Assembly (NCBI GenBank): GCA_002401685.1
Contig: NVTU01000004.1
Coordinates: 52,027-107,298, forward strand
Reading direction: 5' to 3'
Length of the DNA stretch: 55,272 nucleotides
From: Kordiimonadales bacterium
GTDB taxonomy: Bacteria > Pseudomonadota > Alphaproteobacteria > Sphingomonadales > Kordiimonadaceae
The notes below the pieces were generated by a model. That model was given only the letters and a program-made list of their open reading frames with translations. It had not been told where the DNA came from and searched no databases. A program made the translations under genes and the position numbers. The number at the start of each line of letters is the position of its first letter. Positions within the stretch are counted from its first letter, which is position 1. Positions 44,396-53,565 of the stretch are shown here, piece after piece.

Positions 44396-45154
44396 ATGAC
44401 AGCCAGCCCAATTCAGCCCAGTATCCTGAAATTCAGTATCTTGAAACCAAGTGACAGAATTTTCTGCGCGCTGGATACCACTGATACTGACAAGGCCGTT
44501 GCTCTAGCTAAGCAGCTGCAGGGTGTTGTTGGCGGTGTGAAGTTGGGCCTTGAGTTTTTCTGTGCCAACGGTGCGGACGGCTTTAAAGCTGTCGCGGCCA
44601 CAGGAATGCCTATTTTTCTCGATCTAAAATTTCACGATATCCCCAATACAGTTGCTGGCGCGATCCGGGCAGTGGCTCCGCTTGCGCCCAAAATTCTGAC
44701 AGTCCACACACAAGGTGGTCCGGAGATGATGCGCCGAGCTGCGGAAACTGCAGCAGAAGAGGCCGAGAAGCACGGCGTAGCCAGGCCATGGGTTACGGGT
44801 GTTACTATTCTTACAAGCATGGACGATGCTGATTTGGCAGCGATTGGTGTGAAAGATACTGTAGCAGATCAGGTCGCGCGCCTTGCGGCACTTGCATCCG
44901 AAAATGGCCTCGACGGCATGGTATGTAGCCCAAAGGAAATTGCCCTCGCCCGCACGGCGACACACACAGGCTTTAAACTGGTGGTGCCGGGTATCCGGCC
45001 TGTAGGCAGTGCGACGGGTGACCAGAAGCGCGTAATGACACCGTCAGACGCCGTAACGGCTGGCGCGGACGTTCTGGTCATTGGACGCCCCATCACGCAA
45101 GCAGACGACCCCAGAGCCTCAGCTGTAGCCATTGCAGCAAGTATCAACGGTTAA
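44396..45154 (+). CDS. pyrF: orotidine-5'-phosphate decarboxylase
   Basis: PyrF makes UMP from OMP. The 252-residue protein includes FCALDTTD, the phosphate-site GVKLGLEF and catalytic DLKFHDIPNTV (Asp76, Lys78, Asp81), then GIRPVGSATGDQKRVMTP and VIGRPITQADDP. The first 20 residues precede the usual start point, so a later start is conceivable. However, ATG 44396 has GAAGGACCC upstream. It is the distal gene of ihfB-lapA-pyrF. Confidence 0.96.
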   Translation: MTASPIQPSILKFSILKPSDRIFCALDTTDTDKAVALAKQLQGVVGGVKLGLEFFCANGADGFKAVAATGMPIFLDLKFHDIPNTVAGAIRAVAPLAPKILTVHTQGGPEMMRRAAETAAEEAEKHGVARPWVTGVTILTSMDDADLAAIGVKDTVADQVARLAALASENGLDGMVCSPKEIALARTATHTGFKLVVPGIRPVGSATGDQKRVMTPSDAVTAGADVLVIGRPITQADDPRASAVAIAASING

Positions 45155-45452
45155 TCATATGGCCGTATTGGCTGTTGATGGCTGCCTGATACTTGATACG
45201 GCAACAGCGACACTTCAAGCCCATACCTAGGCTCGGCCTATTTAGTACGAGCCGGGCTAAAACAGGATCATTACCGCGCAAAACTCAATCTAATAGGTGT
45301 TTGTTTAGCAATAGATACTACCTATGGTAAATTTGACAGTATGGTCAGTTCCCGCGTATCGTTTGCCTGAATAAGGCTGTCTCTGGGGTTGGACCATTGG
45401 CCATATCAGCCAACTTTCACTACTACATAATTAACATAAAGGGATTTCTGTC
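45155..45452. other. 298-nt intergenic region with inverted repeat
   Basis: No gene is seen. GGCTCG (about 45231-45236) and CGAGCC (about 45249-45254) form a dyad about 75 nt after pyrF that could end the pyrF transcript, although there is no T-run. The rest is AT-rich and leads to the 5'-nucleotidase gene, whose ribosome binding site is the weak AAAGGGA. Confidence 0.4.
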
Positions 45453-47018
45453 ATGCTGTTGGTAAGTAGAGTTATTGCGACCATTTTCATTGGAGTGTTT
45501 GCAACTGGCTTCTCGTCACAGCGTGCGGTAGCAGAAGATAAAACCATTACCCTACTTTTCACTAATGACGTGGAAAGTGCTTACGATCCCATTCCTGCCC
45601 ACTGGTTGGATGATATGGAAATGATCGGTGGCATCGCCGAGATGACAACGCTTATTAAAGAAATACGAGCCAGCCAACCGAATGTTTTTTTGTTTGATTC
45701 CGGTGATATTTTCACAGGCGCCCTAGCAAAAGAAACCCGCGGTGCCCTCGCGTTCGAGCTAATGGCAACGATGGGTTATGACGCTATGGCAATCGGCAAC
45801 CATGAATTTGAATACGGTGTAGAAGTTCTTGCTTGGGCTAAGAACCGGGCTGCTTTCCCTGTCCTTGCCGCTAATATGTTTTACAAAGATACCGACCACC
45901 CTTTTGCGCAAGCGCATACAATCATTGAACGAAACGGGGTTCGTATCGGCGTGATTGGCATTATGGGCCGTGATGCTGTTTCTGCGATTATTCCTTCTTA
46001 TATTGCTGCGCTGGATGTGCGCGGCGAGGCCGAAATGGTTCAAAAATCGGTTGATGCAATCCGGGCAGATGTAGACCTTATTGTGCTGCTGACACACCAG
46101 GGCAAAACGGCCCCAATGCAGACGGATGCGGAATCTGACCCGCGTTTGCAGCGTGATATCGATGCGGATATCGCCCTTGCAGGGGCTGTGCGGGGGGTTG
46201 ATGTGTTGTTTGCAGGGCACGCTGATGCGGGTACACCAAAACCTGTTGTCCACCCTGAAACAGGTACGCTGATTATGCAAACCTACGGGCAGGCCACCCA
46301 TCTGGGGTATTTACAGCTGGTGCTTGATAGCAAGTCTGGCACGATCAAACATTATGAAGGTAAACTTGTACCGGTTGATTCCAACCGCTATGCGCCTGAC
46401 CCAGTGGTGGTAGCAAAGCTCGCCAAATACCGAGGTCGTTTCCCTGCTCTTTTTGAAGTGGTTGGCCGGTCTGATAGATTTATGAGCCGTCGGTATATTG
46501 AAGAATCTGATGTTGGTAATCTGTTCGCTGACCGGATTCGCGCTGAAGCCAAAACCGACCTTTCTTTTATCCATGCGGGCAGTCTTAGAAAAGATATCCC
46601 TAGCGGCGAGCTAACCCATGCGGACTTGTTGGATGTTTATCCTTTCATGGATGATGTTATGCGTTTTGAAATCACAGGTGCACAATTGCGCGAAATTTTG
46701 GAGCAATCTCTTACGCTTGAGCGGGGTCTCCTTCAGATATCCGGCCTGCATATTAGCTATGACCCAACCAAGCCCGAGGGCGCGCGGTTGGTGTCGATGC
46801 AGCATAAAGGCAAGGATATTACCCCTACAGACACGTTTACGGCGGCAGCACCTGGGTTCCTTGCTGAAGGTGGAGATTTATACCTGACGTTCGCAGGTAT
46901 TAAACAGCAGGACCGTATTGGTACGGTAGCCGATATTATAATCGGCTATTACGCCAGTAGAGAGAGCGTGGCCGTGCCAGTAAGAGGGCGGCAGATTGAT
47001 GTCTCGCGAGTTAACTAA
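45453..47018 (+). CDS. secreted 5'-nucleotidase/UshA-family metallophosphatase
   Basis: The 521-residue protein has an N-terminal signal peptide ending near QRAVA (about residue 27), so it is periplasmic or secreted. The metallophosphoesterase domain shows LLFTNDVES, LFDSGDIFTG, IGNHEFEYG, VLLTHQGK and LFAGHAD, the two-metal ligand set. The C-terminal 5'-nucleotidase domain (about 330-500) has ESDVGNLFADRIRAEAKTDLSFIHAGSLRKDIPSGELTHADLLDVYPF for nucleotide binding. It likely scavenges extracellular nucleotides or related phosphates. Confidence 0.92.
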   Translation: MLLVSRVIATIFIGVFATGFSSQRAVAEDKTITLLFTNDVESAYDPIPAHWLDDMEMIGGIAEMTTLIKEIRASQPNVFLFDSGDIFTGALAKETRGALAFELMATMGYDAMAIGNHEFEYGVEVLAWAKNRAAFPVLAANMFYKDTDHPFAQAHTIIERNGVRIGVIGIMGRDAVSAIIPSYIAALDVRGEAEMVQKSVDAIRADVDLIVLLTHQGKTAPMQTDAESDPRLQRDIDADIALAGAVRGVDVLFAGHADAGTPKPVVHPETGTLIMQTYGQATHLGYLQLVLDSKSGTIKHYEGKLVPVDSNRYAPDPVVVAKLAKYRGRFPALFEVVGRSDRFMSRRYIEESDVGNLFADRIRAEAKTDLSFIHAGSLRKDIPSGELTHADLLDVYPFMDDVMRFEITGAQLREILEQSLTLERGLLQISGLHISYDPTKPEGARLVSMQHKGKDITPTDTFTAAAPGFLAEGGDLYLTFAGIKQQDRIGTVADIIIGYYASRESVAVPVRGRQIDVSRVN

Positions 47019-47087
47019 GGGTGTAAATGTACCAATTGCCTATTGTCCCTTTAGGGGGATAAAAGGCCGCTCAGAAGGGTTTGCGGC

Positions 47088-47118
47088 AATGGCCGCTTCT
47101 GGCGAGAAAGCGACCATT
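47088..47118. repeat. dispersed imperfect palindrome, copy A
   Basis: AATGGCCGCTT and AAGCGACCATT flank CTGGCGAGA, giving a near-perfect 11-bp inverted repeat with one mismatch. Similar copies occur at 52545-52573 and 55194-55222. It lies in the 275-nt gap after the 5'-nucleotidase gene. Confidence 0.55.
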
Positions 47119-47293
47119 CCCAGACCCTAGGCCAAAGGTTTCTATTTGACCCGTTGCAGACGTTGAGCATCATTACGGCATGCCCAGTGTGCTAAGAACT
47201 CTTCGCCAACCTAACTGAGTTAAGTACGCATTCGCCTGCTGTAATGTTCCATCAGCCTAGAGCCCCCTCCCTAGGCATCAGCCTATTGTATCC

Positions 47294-47926
47294 CTATTTG
47301 CCGGCACGCCTGTTTTGCGTTTTTAAACGCTTTACCTCGGCTTCTAGGTCCTTAATCCTGGCATCTCGGCTATTGAGGGCACCCGTGATATCTTCGGCAG
47401 CGAATTTTTGGGGAATATGTTGTGGGCAATTTGCGTCCCAGGCGCTTATCGTAATCCGAATAACTTGCTCGCCTTTCGCACGGTACTTGGCTGGCATGAG
47501 GCTGCTCAAAAGCTCTTCATCGCCTTCGATTACCTCTGCAGTTCCCCAAATTTTAATGCGCTGCTTGTTCGCATAATCCATTAAGAACAAATAAACCTTA
47601 TCATTCTCATCAAGGTTTCCAGTGGAGATAAACTGGCGATTGCCTTTGAAGTCGGCAAATATCAATGTTTTTTCATCGACAACATTCAAGAAGCCCTTCG
47701 GGCCCCCGCGGTGCTGAATGTAAGGCTGGCCGTCCGCGCTTGCGGTTGCCATATAGAAGCTATCTCGTTCGGCTATGAAATGCGCCAGGTCAACTGAAAT
47801 TGTACTCTCCATGCGCATGTTCGCATATCCTCGGCGCGACCCTTTTCGCACCTGCGCCTGCTTCACCGAAGGCGAAAAAGCCACGTCTGTGGGATTATTC
47901 TGTTTCACCTGCTGGGGCTCCTTCAT
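47294..47926 (-). CDS. pyridoxamine 5'-phosphate oxidase-like flavoprotein
   Basis: The 210-residue protein starts at ATG 47926, which overlaps the DJ-1 stop in a TAATG junction. The FMN-binding split-barrel is seen in DSFYMATASADGQPYIQHRGGPKGFLNVVDEKTLIFADFKGNRQF and VYLFLMDYANKQRIKIWGTAEVIEGD. The C-terminal 35 residues form a coiled-coil-like helix (DARIKDLEAEVKRLK). It belongs to the broad PNPOx-like family; pyridoxamine phosphate oxidation is not implied. It is translationally coupled to the DJ-1/PfpI gene. Confidence 0.85.
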   Translation of the reverse strand: MKEPQQVKQNNPTDVAFSPSVKQAQVRKGSRRGYANMRMESTISVDLAHFIAERDSFYMATASADGQPYIQHRGGPKGFLNVVDEKTLIFADFKGNRQFISTGNLDENDKVYLFLMDYANKQRIKIWGTAEVIEGDEELLSSLMPAKYRAKGEQVIRITISAWDANCPQHIPQKFAAEDITGALNSRDARIKDLEAEVKRLKTQNRRAGK

Positions 47927-48567
47927 TAAGGGTTCACTTGGGGAGTGACATACCAATTTGGTGCTGGTGTTGGTTGCCGCATAAGGCGGCGAACATGATC
48001 AGAATTATCTTTCGACGTCAGTTTTTCCAAAAGGGAAAAAGCCACTTCTACCGCTGTTCCAGGCCCGGTTGAGGTAATGATGTTTGCATCTTGAACAACA
48101 GGTTGGTCTACGAAATGCGCGCCAAATCCCTCAAGCTCAGCCCGGCGCTTGCCGCCAACCTGGTGATAAACTGTTGCGCGCTTGCCCCTCAGTACACCGG
48201 CAGCGCCGAGCGCAAGTGACGCAACACACACGGCTGCCACGGGTTTGCCCGCTGCATTAAAATCTTGAATAACCTGTTGGAATGCGCCGCTATAGGCATC
48301 TTTATAGAACCCGCCATGCATGCCGCCGCGGTCCATACCGCCAGGTATCGCCAAGGCATCAAAGTCTGAAGCATCAATTTGCTTAAGCAATTTTTCAGGT
48401 TGAACACGGTACGCAAACGTCGCGTGGATCGTGTCGTGCAGGGCAGCAGAAACTGTTTTCAAGGGCACTGCTCCGTCCAGATTTGCCCAGCCCAGTACAT
48501 CGGTAAAGCCGGCGGCTTCCATTGGCTCGAAACCGTCAGCCAGCAGTAAAAGTATTTTCTTAGTCAT
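47926..48567 (-). CDS. DJ-1/PfpI family protein
   Basis: The start is ATG 48567, behind TAGGAAAG; 213 residues. It opens MTKKILLLLADGFEPMEA with Glu14/Glu17. The nucleophile elbow is AAVCVASLALGAAGVL with Cys114, and it has the family TVYHQVGGKRRAELEGFG region. DJ-1 proteins act as glyoxalase-like deglycases, chaperones or redox sensors; the exact activity is unknown. It is upstream of and overlapping the PNPOx-like gene. Confidence 0.88.
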   Translation of the reverse strand: MTKKILLLLADGFEPMEAAGFTDVLGWANLDGAVPLKTVSAALHDTIHATFAYRVQPEKLLKQIDASDFDALAIPGGMDRGGMHGGFYKDAYSGAFQQVIQDFNAAGKPVAAVCVASLALGAAGVLRGKRATVYHQVGGKRRAELEGFGAHFVDQPVVQDANIITSTGPGTAVEVAFSLLEKLTSKDNSDHVRRLMRQPTPAPNWYVTPQVNP

Positions 48568-48697
48568 CATCTTTCCTACATTCAAAATGTTGAACTTTAA
48601 TCAAACCACTAGGCGAAGCATGTCGTGGGACCAGCGGGACAATAGTTGGCGCATCCCCTATGGAAACTCACATAACCATAGAGGATGGCAGCTAGGT

Positions 48698-49060
48698 TTA
48701 CTTCTGGCGGTAAAACACCTTGGCAAATACACGCCAAACGCCGTCTTCGCCTTTTAGAAGTGTCATGATGTCAGTAAAAACCATTCCGTTTATTGGTGTC
48801 AGCAATTTCGCCGTGGCGACGCCGTTATCAATAGTGATCGCCTGAATTTCATAATCATAGGCCGCCCCCTTGCTGTCAGGGGAAGGCCGTTTGCGGATGC
48901 TGGCAATCCAATCGTCGCGTTCCTCACGCATGGTCTTGCCAATTATTTGGCAGCCCTCAGCAAAGGCGCGTTCCATTTTGTCGCCGTCGCTATAATGCGT
49001 GCCGTCAAAATAAAGCTTTGCTACGGCACTGATGGCTTTTAGGTCTTCGAAGTTTGACAT
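48698..49060 (-). CDS. NTF2-like (lumazine-binding type) protein
   Basis: The start is ATG 49060, with AAAGGAAAAAGC upstream, giving 120 residues. The cone-like fold is seen in ISAVAKLYFDGTHYSDGDKMERAFAEGCQIIGK, then IQAITIDNGVATAKLLTPINGMVFTDIMTLLKGEDGVWRVFAKVFYRQ. Such SnoaL/NTF2-like proteins may be enzymes or binding proteins. It begins 20 nt after the SDR gene stop, so the two are co-transcribed. CATCC-CTATGG/CCATAG-GGATG arms downstream (48653-48688) form a hairpin. Confidence 0.82.
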   Translation of the reverse strand: MSNFEDLKAISAVAKLYFDGTHYSDGDKMERAFAEGCQIIGKTMREERDDWIASIRKRPSPDSKGAAYDYEIQAITIDNGVATAKLLTPINGMVFTDIMTLLKGEDGVWRVFAKVFYRQK

Positions 49061-49080
49061 GCTTTTTCCTTTTTTGCGGC

Positions 49081-49752
49081 TTACCAAGCGAGTTCAGACC
49101 CATTTTGGTGAAGAAATTTGCCGCTTGTTTCTGCAGAAAGCTCATTGATACGCGCGGTCAAGCCAGCAACGCTTTCGCTGACTTCAATCTGTCCACCAAG
49201 CTTGTTGAGCGACGTTTTGACTGAACCAGGGTGAAGAAGGCCCACGTGAATGCCACGGCTTTTAAGGTCAACCGAGAGGGTTTTGGCCGCCATATTCAAA
49301 GCTGCTTTTGATATACGGTAGCCATACCCTTTGCCGCTGGTGCTGTCGGCGATGGATCCTAATCTGCTTGTTAAAAATACTATTTTGGCACCTTCACCCA
49401 TATTTGGGATGAGTGCAGTGCTTAACGCTAAGGGCGCCAAAGCATTCACTTCAAGTTGGGTGCGGACTTTATCGAAGTTCAGTTCTTCTAAAGTTTCCCA
49501 CTGCATAATGCCTGCAACATTTAGCAAAAGGTCAATGGCTTGCCTTTTAAGTTTGGCAGCAACCGCTGCGATGCCTTGTGCGCCAGTAAGCTCGATACCA
49601 TCAATGATAGTTGTGGCGATGGCCTCAAGCTGTGGTGAGCTGCGGCGCACGATAGCTGTGACGTCATAGCCCGCACCCGCATAATGCTGGGCAAGGGCTA
49701 ACCCGATGCCGCGATTAGCTCCGGTAATGACGACATTTGGTCTTCTAATCAT
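49081..49752 (-). CDS. short-chain dehydrogenase/reductase (SDR)
   Basis: The 223-residue protein has the NAD(P)-binding TGANRGIGLALAQHY and the NVAG motif. The catalytic YGYRISKAALNMAAKTLSVDL has Tyr-X3-Lys, and HVGLLHPGSVKTSL follows. It is a classical SDR whose substrate is unknown. It is followed at 20 nt by the NTF2-like gene. Confidence 0.9.
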   Translation of the reverse strand: MIRRPNVVITGANRGIGLALAQHYAGAGYDVTAIVRRSSPQLEAIATTIIDGIELTGAQGIAAVAAKLKRQAIDLLLNVAGIMQWETLEELNFDKVRTQLEVNALAPLALSTALIPNMGEGAKIVFLTSRLGSIADSTSGKGYGYRISKAALNMAAKTLSVDLKSRGIHVGLLHPGSVKTSLNKLGGQIEVSESVAGLTARINELSAETSGKFLHQNGSELAW

Positions 49753-49859
49753 GGCATTTTTCTCGTTTGGTGGATCGTTTTTAGAAGGTGGTGCCGATTG
49801 TAAGGGTGGGCTCCGCGCACGGCGGTTATTCGGTCACACGGAGCCCCGGAGATAGCTTG

Positions 49860-50480
49860 CTATGCGGCAAGCCCAACCTCAGTTTTCCCCATGGCAATAA
49901 AGCCTTTGAGCTCAGAAATGCGGCTTAGGAGCCCGCGGATATTTGGATAATCCGCCAAAGAGACATTTCCTTCAGGCGCATGCTGCGTGTAACTGTAGAA
50001 GGCCACATCTGCGATGGTTGGCCTGTTGCCGACAAGCCATGTGCGGCCCGCAAGGTGTGCTTCAACTTTCGCGAATGATTTGTGCGCCAAGGCAATGGCA
50101 TTTTCTGCGTTCAGGGGTGCACCAAATACTGTTACCAACCGTGCAGCCGCCGGTCCGAATGCGATCTCGCCTGCCACTACTGAAAGGAAGCGTTGTACTT
50201 CTGCTTCTAGAACAACGTCCGTAGGAATAAAGGCAGGTGCATATTTGCGTGCCAGATACACGAGAATAGCGTTTGAATCTGTAATAACGGCGTCGCCGTC
50301 TTCAAGAACAGGTACCTGCCCAAATGGGTTGAGGGATAGGAAAGGTTCATTCAGGTGCTCACCGTTCGCGAGATCAACGTCGATGGTCTCGTATTTGATG
50401 CCCGCGAGGGATGCGAACAGCTCGACACGGTGGCTGTGGCCTGAAAGTGCGTGGCGGTGAATGCGGATGGTGTTTGACAT
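49860..50480 (-). CDS. glutathione S-transferase family protein
   Basis: The 206-residue protein has a thioredoxin-like N-terminal domain (IRIHRHALSGHSHRVELFASLAGIKYETIDVDL, with the GQVPVLEDGD cis-Pro strand and ITDSNAILVYLARKYA for glutathione contact). A helical C-terminal domain has TWLVGNRPTIADVAFYSYT. It likely conjugates or reduces electrophiles with glutathione. It is divergent from a LysR regulator across an exact dyad, which suggests LysR control. Confidence 0.9.
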   Translation of the reverse strand: MSNTIRIHRHALSGHSHRVELFASLAGIKYETIDVDLANGEHLNEPFLSLNPFGQVPVLEDGDAVITDSNAILVYLARKYAPAFIPTDVVLEAEVQRFLSVVAGEIAFGPAAARLVTVFGAPLNAENAIALAHKSFAKVEAHLAGRTWLVGNRPTIADVAFYSYTQHAPEGNVSLADYPNIRGLLSRISELKGFIAMGKTEVGLAA

Positions 50481-50584
50481 GATACGGTCCTTATTGGTGC
50501 AATGAATTTATGGTCCGTGCGGCTGTGTCCGCTTTGAACACCTTCAAGATAACAATGATCCATGTTGGCGATAATGGACTTTAT

Positions 50585-50625
50585 TATGGAAGTATTATCG
50601 CCTATATGTGGGTAATACTTCCATA
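50585..50625. promoter_or_regulatory. perfect 13-bp inverted repeat, LysR operator candidate
   Basis: TATGGAAGTATTA (50585-50597) and TAATACTTCCATA (50613-50625) form a perfect 13-bp dyad with a 15-nt spacer in the GST/LysR divergent region. Its downstream arm is 14 nt before the LysR ATG. It is a strong candidate binding site for the adjacent regulator. Confidence 0.75.
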
Positions 50626-50639
50626 GATAGGTGCTAAGC

Positions 50640-51521
50640 ATGGATACAATTGAGGGCATGAAAACCTTTGTGACGGTTGCGAAAGAAGCGTCCTTTACGG
50701 CGGCGGCAAAGCGTTTGAATATCTCCAACAAACTTGCGAGCAAATATGTGCAGCAACTGGAGGAGCGGCTGGGCGCTCAGCTTTTACAACGGTCCACGCG
50801 CAGAGTATCTCTCACTGACGTTGGGCAGGCTTACTTGCAGCGCTGTTTGCCCTTGCTGGAGGAATTTGACGAGCTTGAAGCGGTTGTGCAGGAGCGGCAG
50901 GGAGCGCTTGCGGGCGAAATACGCCTTACAGCTTCCACCTCGTTTGGCAGCGGAAATCTGGTTGAGGCAATGCGTCCCTTCCTGCTTGAGCATCCCGACG
51001 TGACGGTCGACCTTTATCTTTCAGATAGGCGGGTATCTATCATTGAGGAAGGGTTTGACCTTGCCATCCGGCTGGGGCAACTAACGGATAGTTCGTTGAT
51101 GGTGCGCAAGCTTAACAGCATGCCCTTGTTGGTTTGTGTCTCGCCTGATTACCTGAGGCGGCACGGGGAACCGCAGCACCCGAAGGCGCTCGAGACCCAC
51201 AATTGTGTGATCAATTACGGCTTGGTTGATCCGACTAATTGGATTTTCAATGTGGAAGGTGTAACCGAGCACGTAAAGGTCAGCGGGCCGTCACGTACAA
51301 ACACGCCGCTCGCGGTCGCGGGCATGGCATCCGCCGGTCTGGGCATTGGCTTGTGCCCAGAATATGTTGTCACCGAGAAACTAAGAACTGGAGAGCTCGT
51401 CGTCCTGTTTGAAGAGTTTACCGTTATGGAAGCAGGCGTGTATGCGGTTTACCCGCCCAATCGGCACTTAACTTCGCGCGTACGCGCTTTAATTGATCAC
51501 CTGGCTAGAGAAATGCGCTAG
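50640..51521 (+). CDS. LysR family transcriptional regulator
   Basis: I choose ATG 50640 (AGGTG upstream) over a GTG three codons earlier; 293 residues. The N-terminal winged HTH reads MKTFVTVAKEASFTAAAKRLNISNKLASKYVQQLEERLGAQLLQRSTRRVSLTDVG. The C-terminal effector domain shows TASTSFGSGNLVEAM and GMASAGLGIGLCPEYV. It is of the CrgA/DsdC-like subtype. It is divergent from the GST gene. Confidence 0.94.
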   Translation: MDTIEGMKTFVTVAKEASFTAAAKRLNISNKLASKYVQQLEERLGAQLLQRSTRRVSLTDVGQAYLQRCLPLLEEFDELEAVVQERQGALAGEIRLTASTSFGSGNLVEAMRPFLLEHPDVTVDLYLSDRRVSIIEEGFDLAIRLGQLTDSSLMVRKLNSMPLLVCVSPDYLRRHGEPQHPKALETHNCVINYGLVDPTNWIFNVEGVTEHVKVSGPSRTNTPLAVAGMASAGLGIGLCPEYVVTEKLRTGELVVLFEEFTVMEAGVYAVYPPNRHLTSRVRALIDHLAREMR

Positions 51522-51590
51522 TTGGCAAGTCATTAGCCCCTGTGTTTAGCGCGACTGGGAAGTGTTCGCTTAGGGGGCATTGGGATTAAT

Positions 51591-52526
51591 TTGACCAAAT
51601 TCAGACTATCTGCAATACCCGTTCGCATGAGAACACAAATAGAAAGAATTGATCAGGTGCCGTACCTACAAGCCAAGAGATCCTACATAACTGCAATAGC
51701 TCTGCTGCTGGCTGTATTCGTTTCGACGGGTCACGCCACGGCGCAAGGTGCGTCTGGGCAAATCGGCGCGGTGGGAGCAAATGAACCCTGTGTCGCTGAC
51801 AACAAGACCCGTGTTGCGGCTGGTAACGAATGCCTGGTAATAAAAACTTACGGCGAGCCTGCCGAGCGGACATCCCTGATCATTTTCATCCACGGTGATG
51901 GCTACCGCCGAGATCCTGCTGACTACGGACCCTCCGACTATATGTACCGGAATGCTCGGAAACACGGCGCGAAGGGTATTGTCGCCGTGGGCTTGATCCG
52001 GCCAGGATACTTTGACGTGAAAGGGAACCGTTCGACAGGCAACAGTTACCGTAAAGGGGATAATTACCGACCTCAGGTGATCGCGACCGTAGCTGCCGCT
52101 GTCAAAACTCTTAAGAAACACTATAAAGCAGATACTGTTGTGTTGGTCGGACATTCGGGTGGATCAGCAATCTCAGGGGTAATACTTGGTCAATATCCGG
52201 GCCTTGTTGATGCGGCTGTTCTTGGTTCCTGCGCTTGTAATATTCCCGAGTGGCGGACTTCAAGAAGAGGCTATAACAATTGGACCCGAAGTCTTTCACC
52301 CCACAGTTATGTCGACAAAATTGACGAAAAAACAAAGGTGATAGCCATTACCGGCGGTGACGATAAAAATACTAAATCCGTTTTTGCGAGAGATTATGTA
52401 GCCAGTCTTAAGGCGAAAGAAATTGATGCTTCCTTTATCGAGGTACCTGGAGTTGGACATAACGGTATCGTAAGAACGATTGAGTTCGAAACCGCGATCA
52501 ACGAAATGCTAGCAGAGCAGCGGTAG
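51591..52526 (+). CDS. secreted alpha/beta hydrolase
   Basis: The 311-residue frame begins at TTG 51591; ATG 51627 is an alternative and neither has a strong ribosome binding site. A signal peptide is centred on TAIALLLAVFVSTGHATAQ (about 34-52). The hydrolase fold shows IIFIHGDGYRRDP (oxyanion side), the nucleophile elbow VLVGHSGGSA with Ser189, IAITGGDDKNT for the acid, and VPGVGHNGI for the His. It is a secreted esterase/peptidase-like enzyme with unknown substrate. A GCCCCT/AGGGG hairpin lies upstream, near 51537-51575. Confidence 0.8.
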   Translation: MTKFRLSAIPVRMRTQIERIDQVPYLQAKRSYITAIALLLAVFVSTGHATAQGASGQIGAVGANEPCVADNKTRVAAGNECLVIKTYGEPAERTSLIIFIHGDGYRRDPADYGPSDYMYRNARKHGAKGIVAVGLIRPGYFDVKGNRSTGNSYRKGDNYRPQVIATVAAAVKTLKKHYKADTVVLVGHSGGSAISGVILGQYPGLVDAAVLGSCACNIPEWRTSRRGYNNWTRSLSPHSYVDKIDEKTKVIAITGGDDKNTKSVFARDYVASLKAKEIDASFIEVPGVGHNGIVRTIEFETAINEMLAEQR

Positions 52527-52544
52527 ATCCCATTAAGTATCGCA

Positions 52545-52573
52545 ATGCCCGCTTTTTGGCGAGAAGCGGCCAT
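52545..52573. repeat. dispersed imperfect palindrome, copy B
   Basis: ATGCCCGCTT and AAGCGGCCAT flank TTTGGCGAG. It is homologous to copies at 47088 and 55194, sharing GCTT-N-GGCGAG-AAGCG with copy A. It lies just after the secreted hydrolase stop. Confidence 0.55.
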
Positions 52574-52708
52574 AGTCGATATGACGGCCTACGGCAGCTA
52601 TGTGATCTGTAAGCATTCACACTGCCTGTCAGGGTGAACGACGCTTCTTGACCCTTTGTGGACGCAGAATTCAGCGTATCAAAACCCTAGGCTATTCGGT
52701 TCACAGTC

Positions 52709-53389
52709 CTACAACCTGGACAAATGCCCCACCTTCACCAAAATCAGAGTGTCTTGCTCAACATGTGGGTCATGTTTGCTCATATGCGGGCTTCTGATCC
52801 AGCTGCCTGCAGGATAGCGACCATATTCATCGATGAATTCGCCGCTGACCACATAAATCTCCTCGCCGCCAGCATGATGGTGCGGCAGGAAATGTTCCCC
52901 GGCTGGCCAAAAAACCAGCGCGGTAGACTCCTGACCAAATTGATGGAGTGGCATCACGCGCAAATTGCCGTTCCCTGAAAACCATTCGGCGCCTCGGGTG
53001 CCGACATTGATATGGTGGTCATCGCCGTTTTGAAATTGGTTCAGTTTAACCAGCAAAGTGCAGCCCTCTTTACTGAAAGGCGCATGGCGATAGCACTTTG
53101 GGTTTCGTAAATAACTTCCCGCGGGGAAATCGCGGCTTTCATTGGAGAAAGTGCCTTCGAGCACAAAAATTTCTTCACCCAGCAGATGGTTATGGGCGGC
53201 AAACTTTGCGCCTGCGTCGTAACGAACGATACTGGTGGCATGACCGCGTTCGGCGTCTTCTCTGGCGAGTGGTTTTCGCCATATGCCTTGCTGGCGAGTA
53301 GGCAGCCAAGATTGCTGCTGCGTGTTGATAACAACGCGTCGGCTGAAATCCATATTGAACATTGGCGCTATTTTTGCGGTTTCTAACAT
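52709..53389 (-). CDS. ChrR-like bicupin protein
   Basis: The 226-residue protein has two cupin repeats: HNHLLGEEIFVLEGTFSNESRDFPAGSYLRNP and HHHAGGEEIYVVSGEFIDEYGRYPAGSWIRSP. Both contain the His/Glu metal ligands. It resembles the cupin half of ChrR anti-sigma factors but has no N-terminal zinc/anti-sigma domain, so a metal-dependent enzyme or sensor role is possible. ATG 53389 has AAGGATC upstream. Confidence 0.85.
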   Translation of the reverse strand: MLETAKIAPMFNMDFSRRVVINTQQQSWLPTRQQGIWRKPLAREDAERGHATSIVRYDAGAKFAAHNHLLGEEIFVLEGTFSNESRDFPAGSYLRNPKCYRHAPFSKEGCTLLVKLNQFQNGDDHHINVGTRGAEWFSGNGNLRVMPLHQFGQESTALVFWPAGEHFLPHHHAGGEEIYVVSGEFIDEYGRYPAGSWIRSPHMSKHDPHVEQDTLILVKVGHLSRL

Positions 53390-53565
53390 TGGTACGATCC
53401 TTGTGGTTTTTGCGGAGTTGGCGGCAAATTCCCCGTCTGATGCGCGCTCTCATTCAGGCTGTTTGGCGCGCTTTTATCCGCGATTATTTTTTGAGGCTGC
53501 CATTGCGCACGCTGAGGAGCCGGGGCTGTAGTAAGACCTCGGCTCCCCAGAGACTTACTAAGCGT

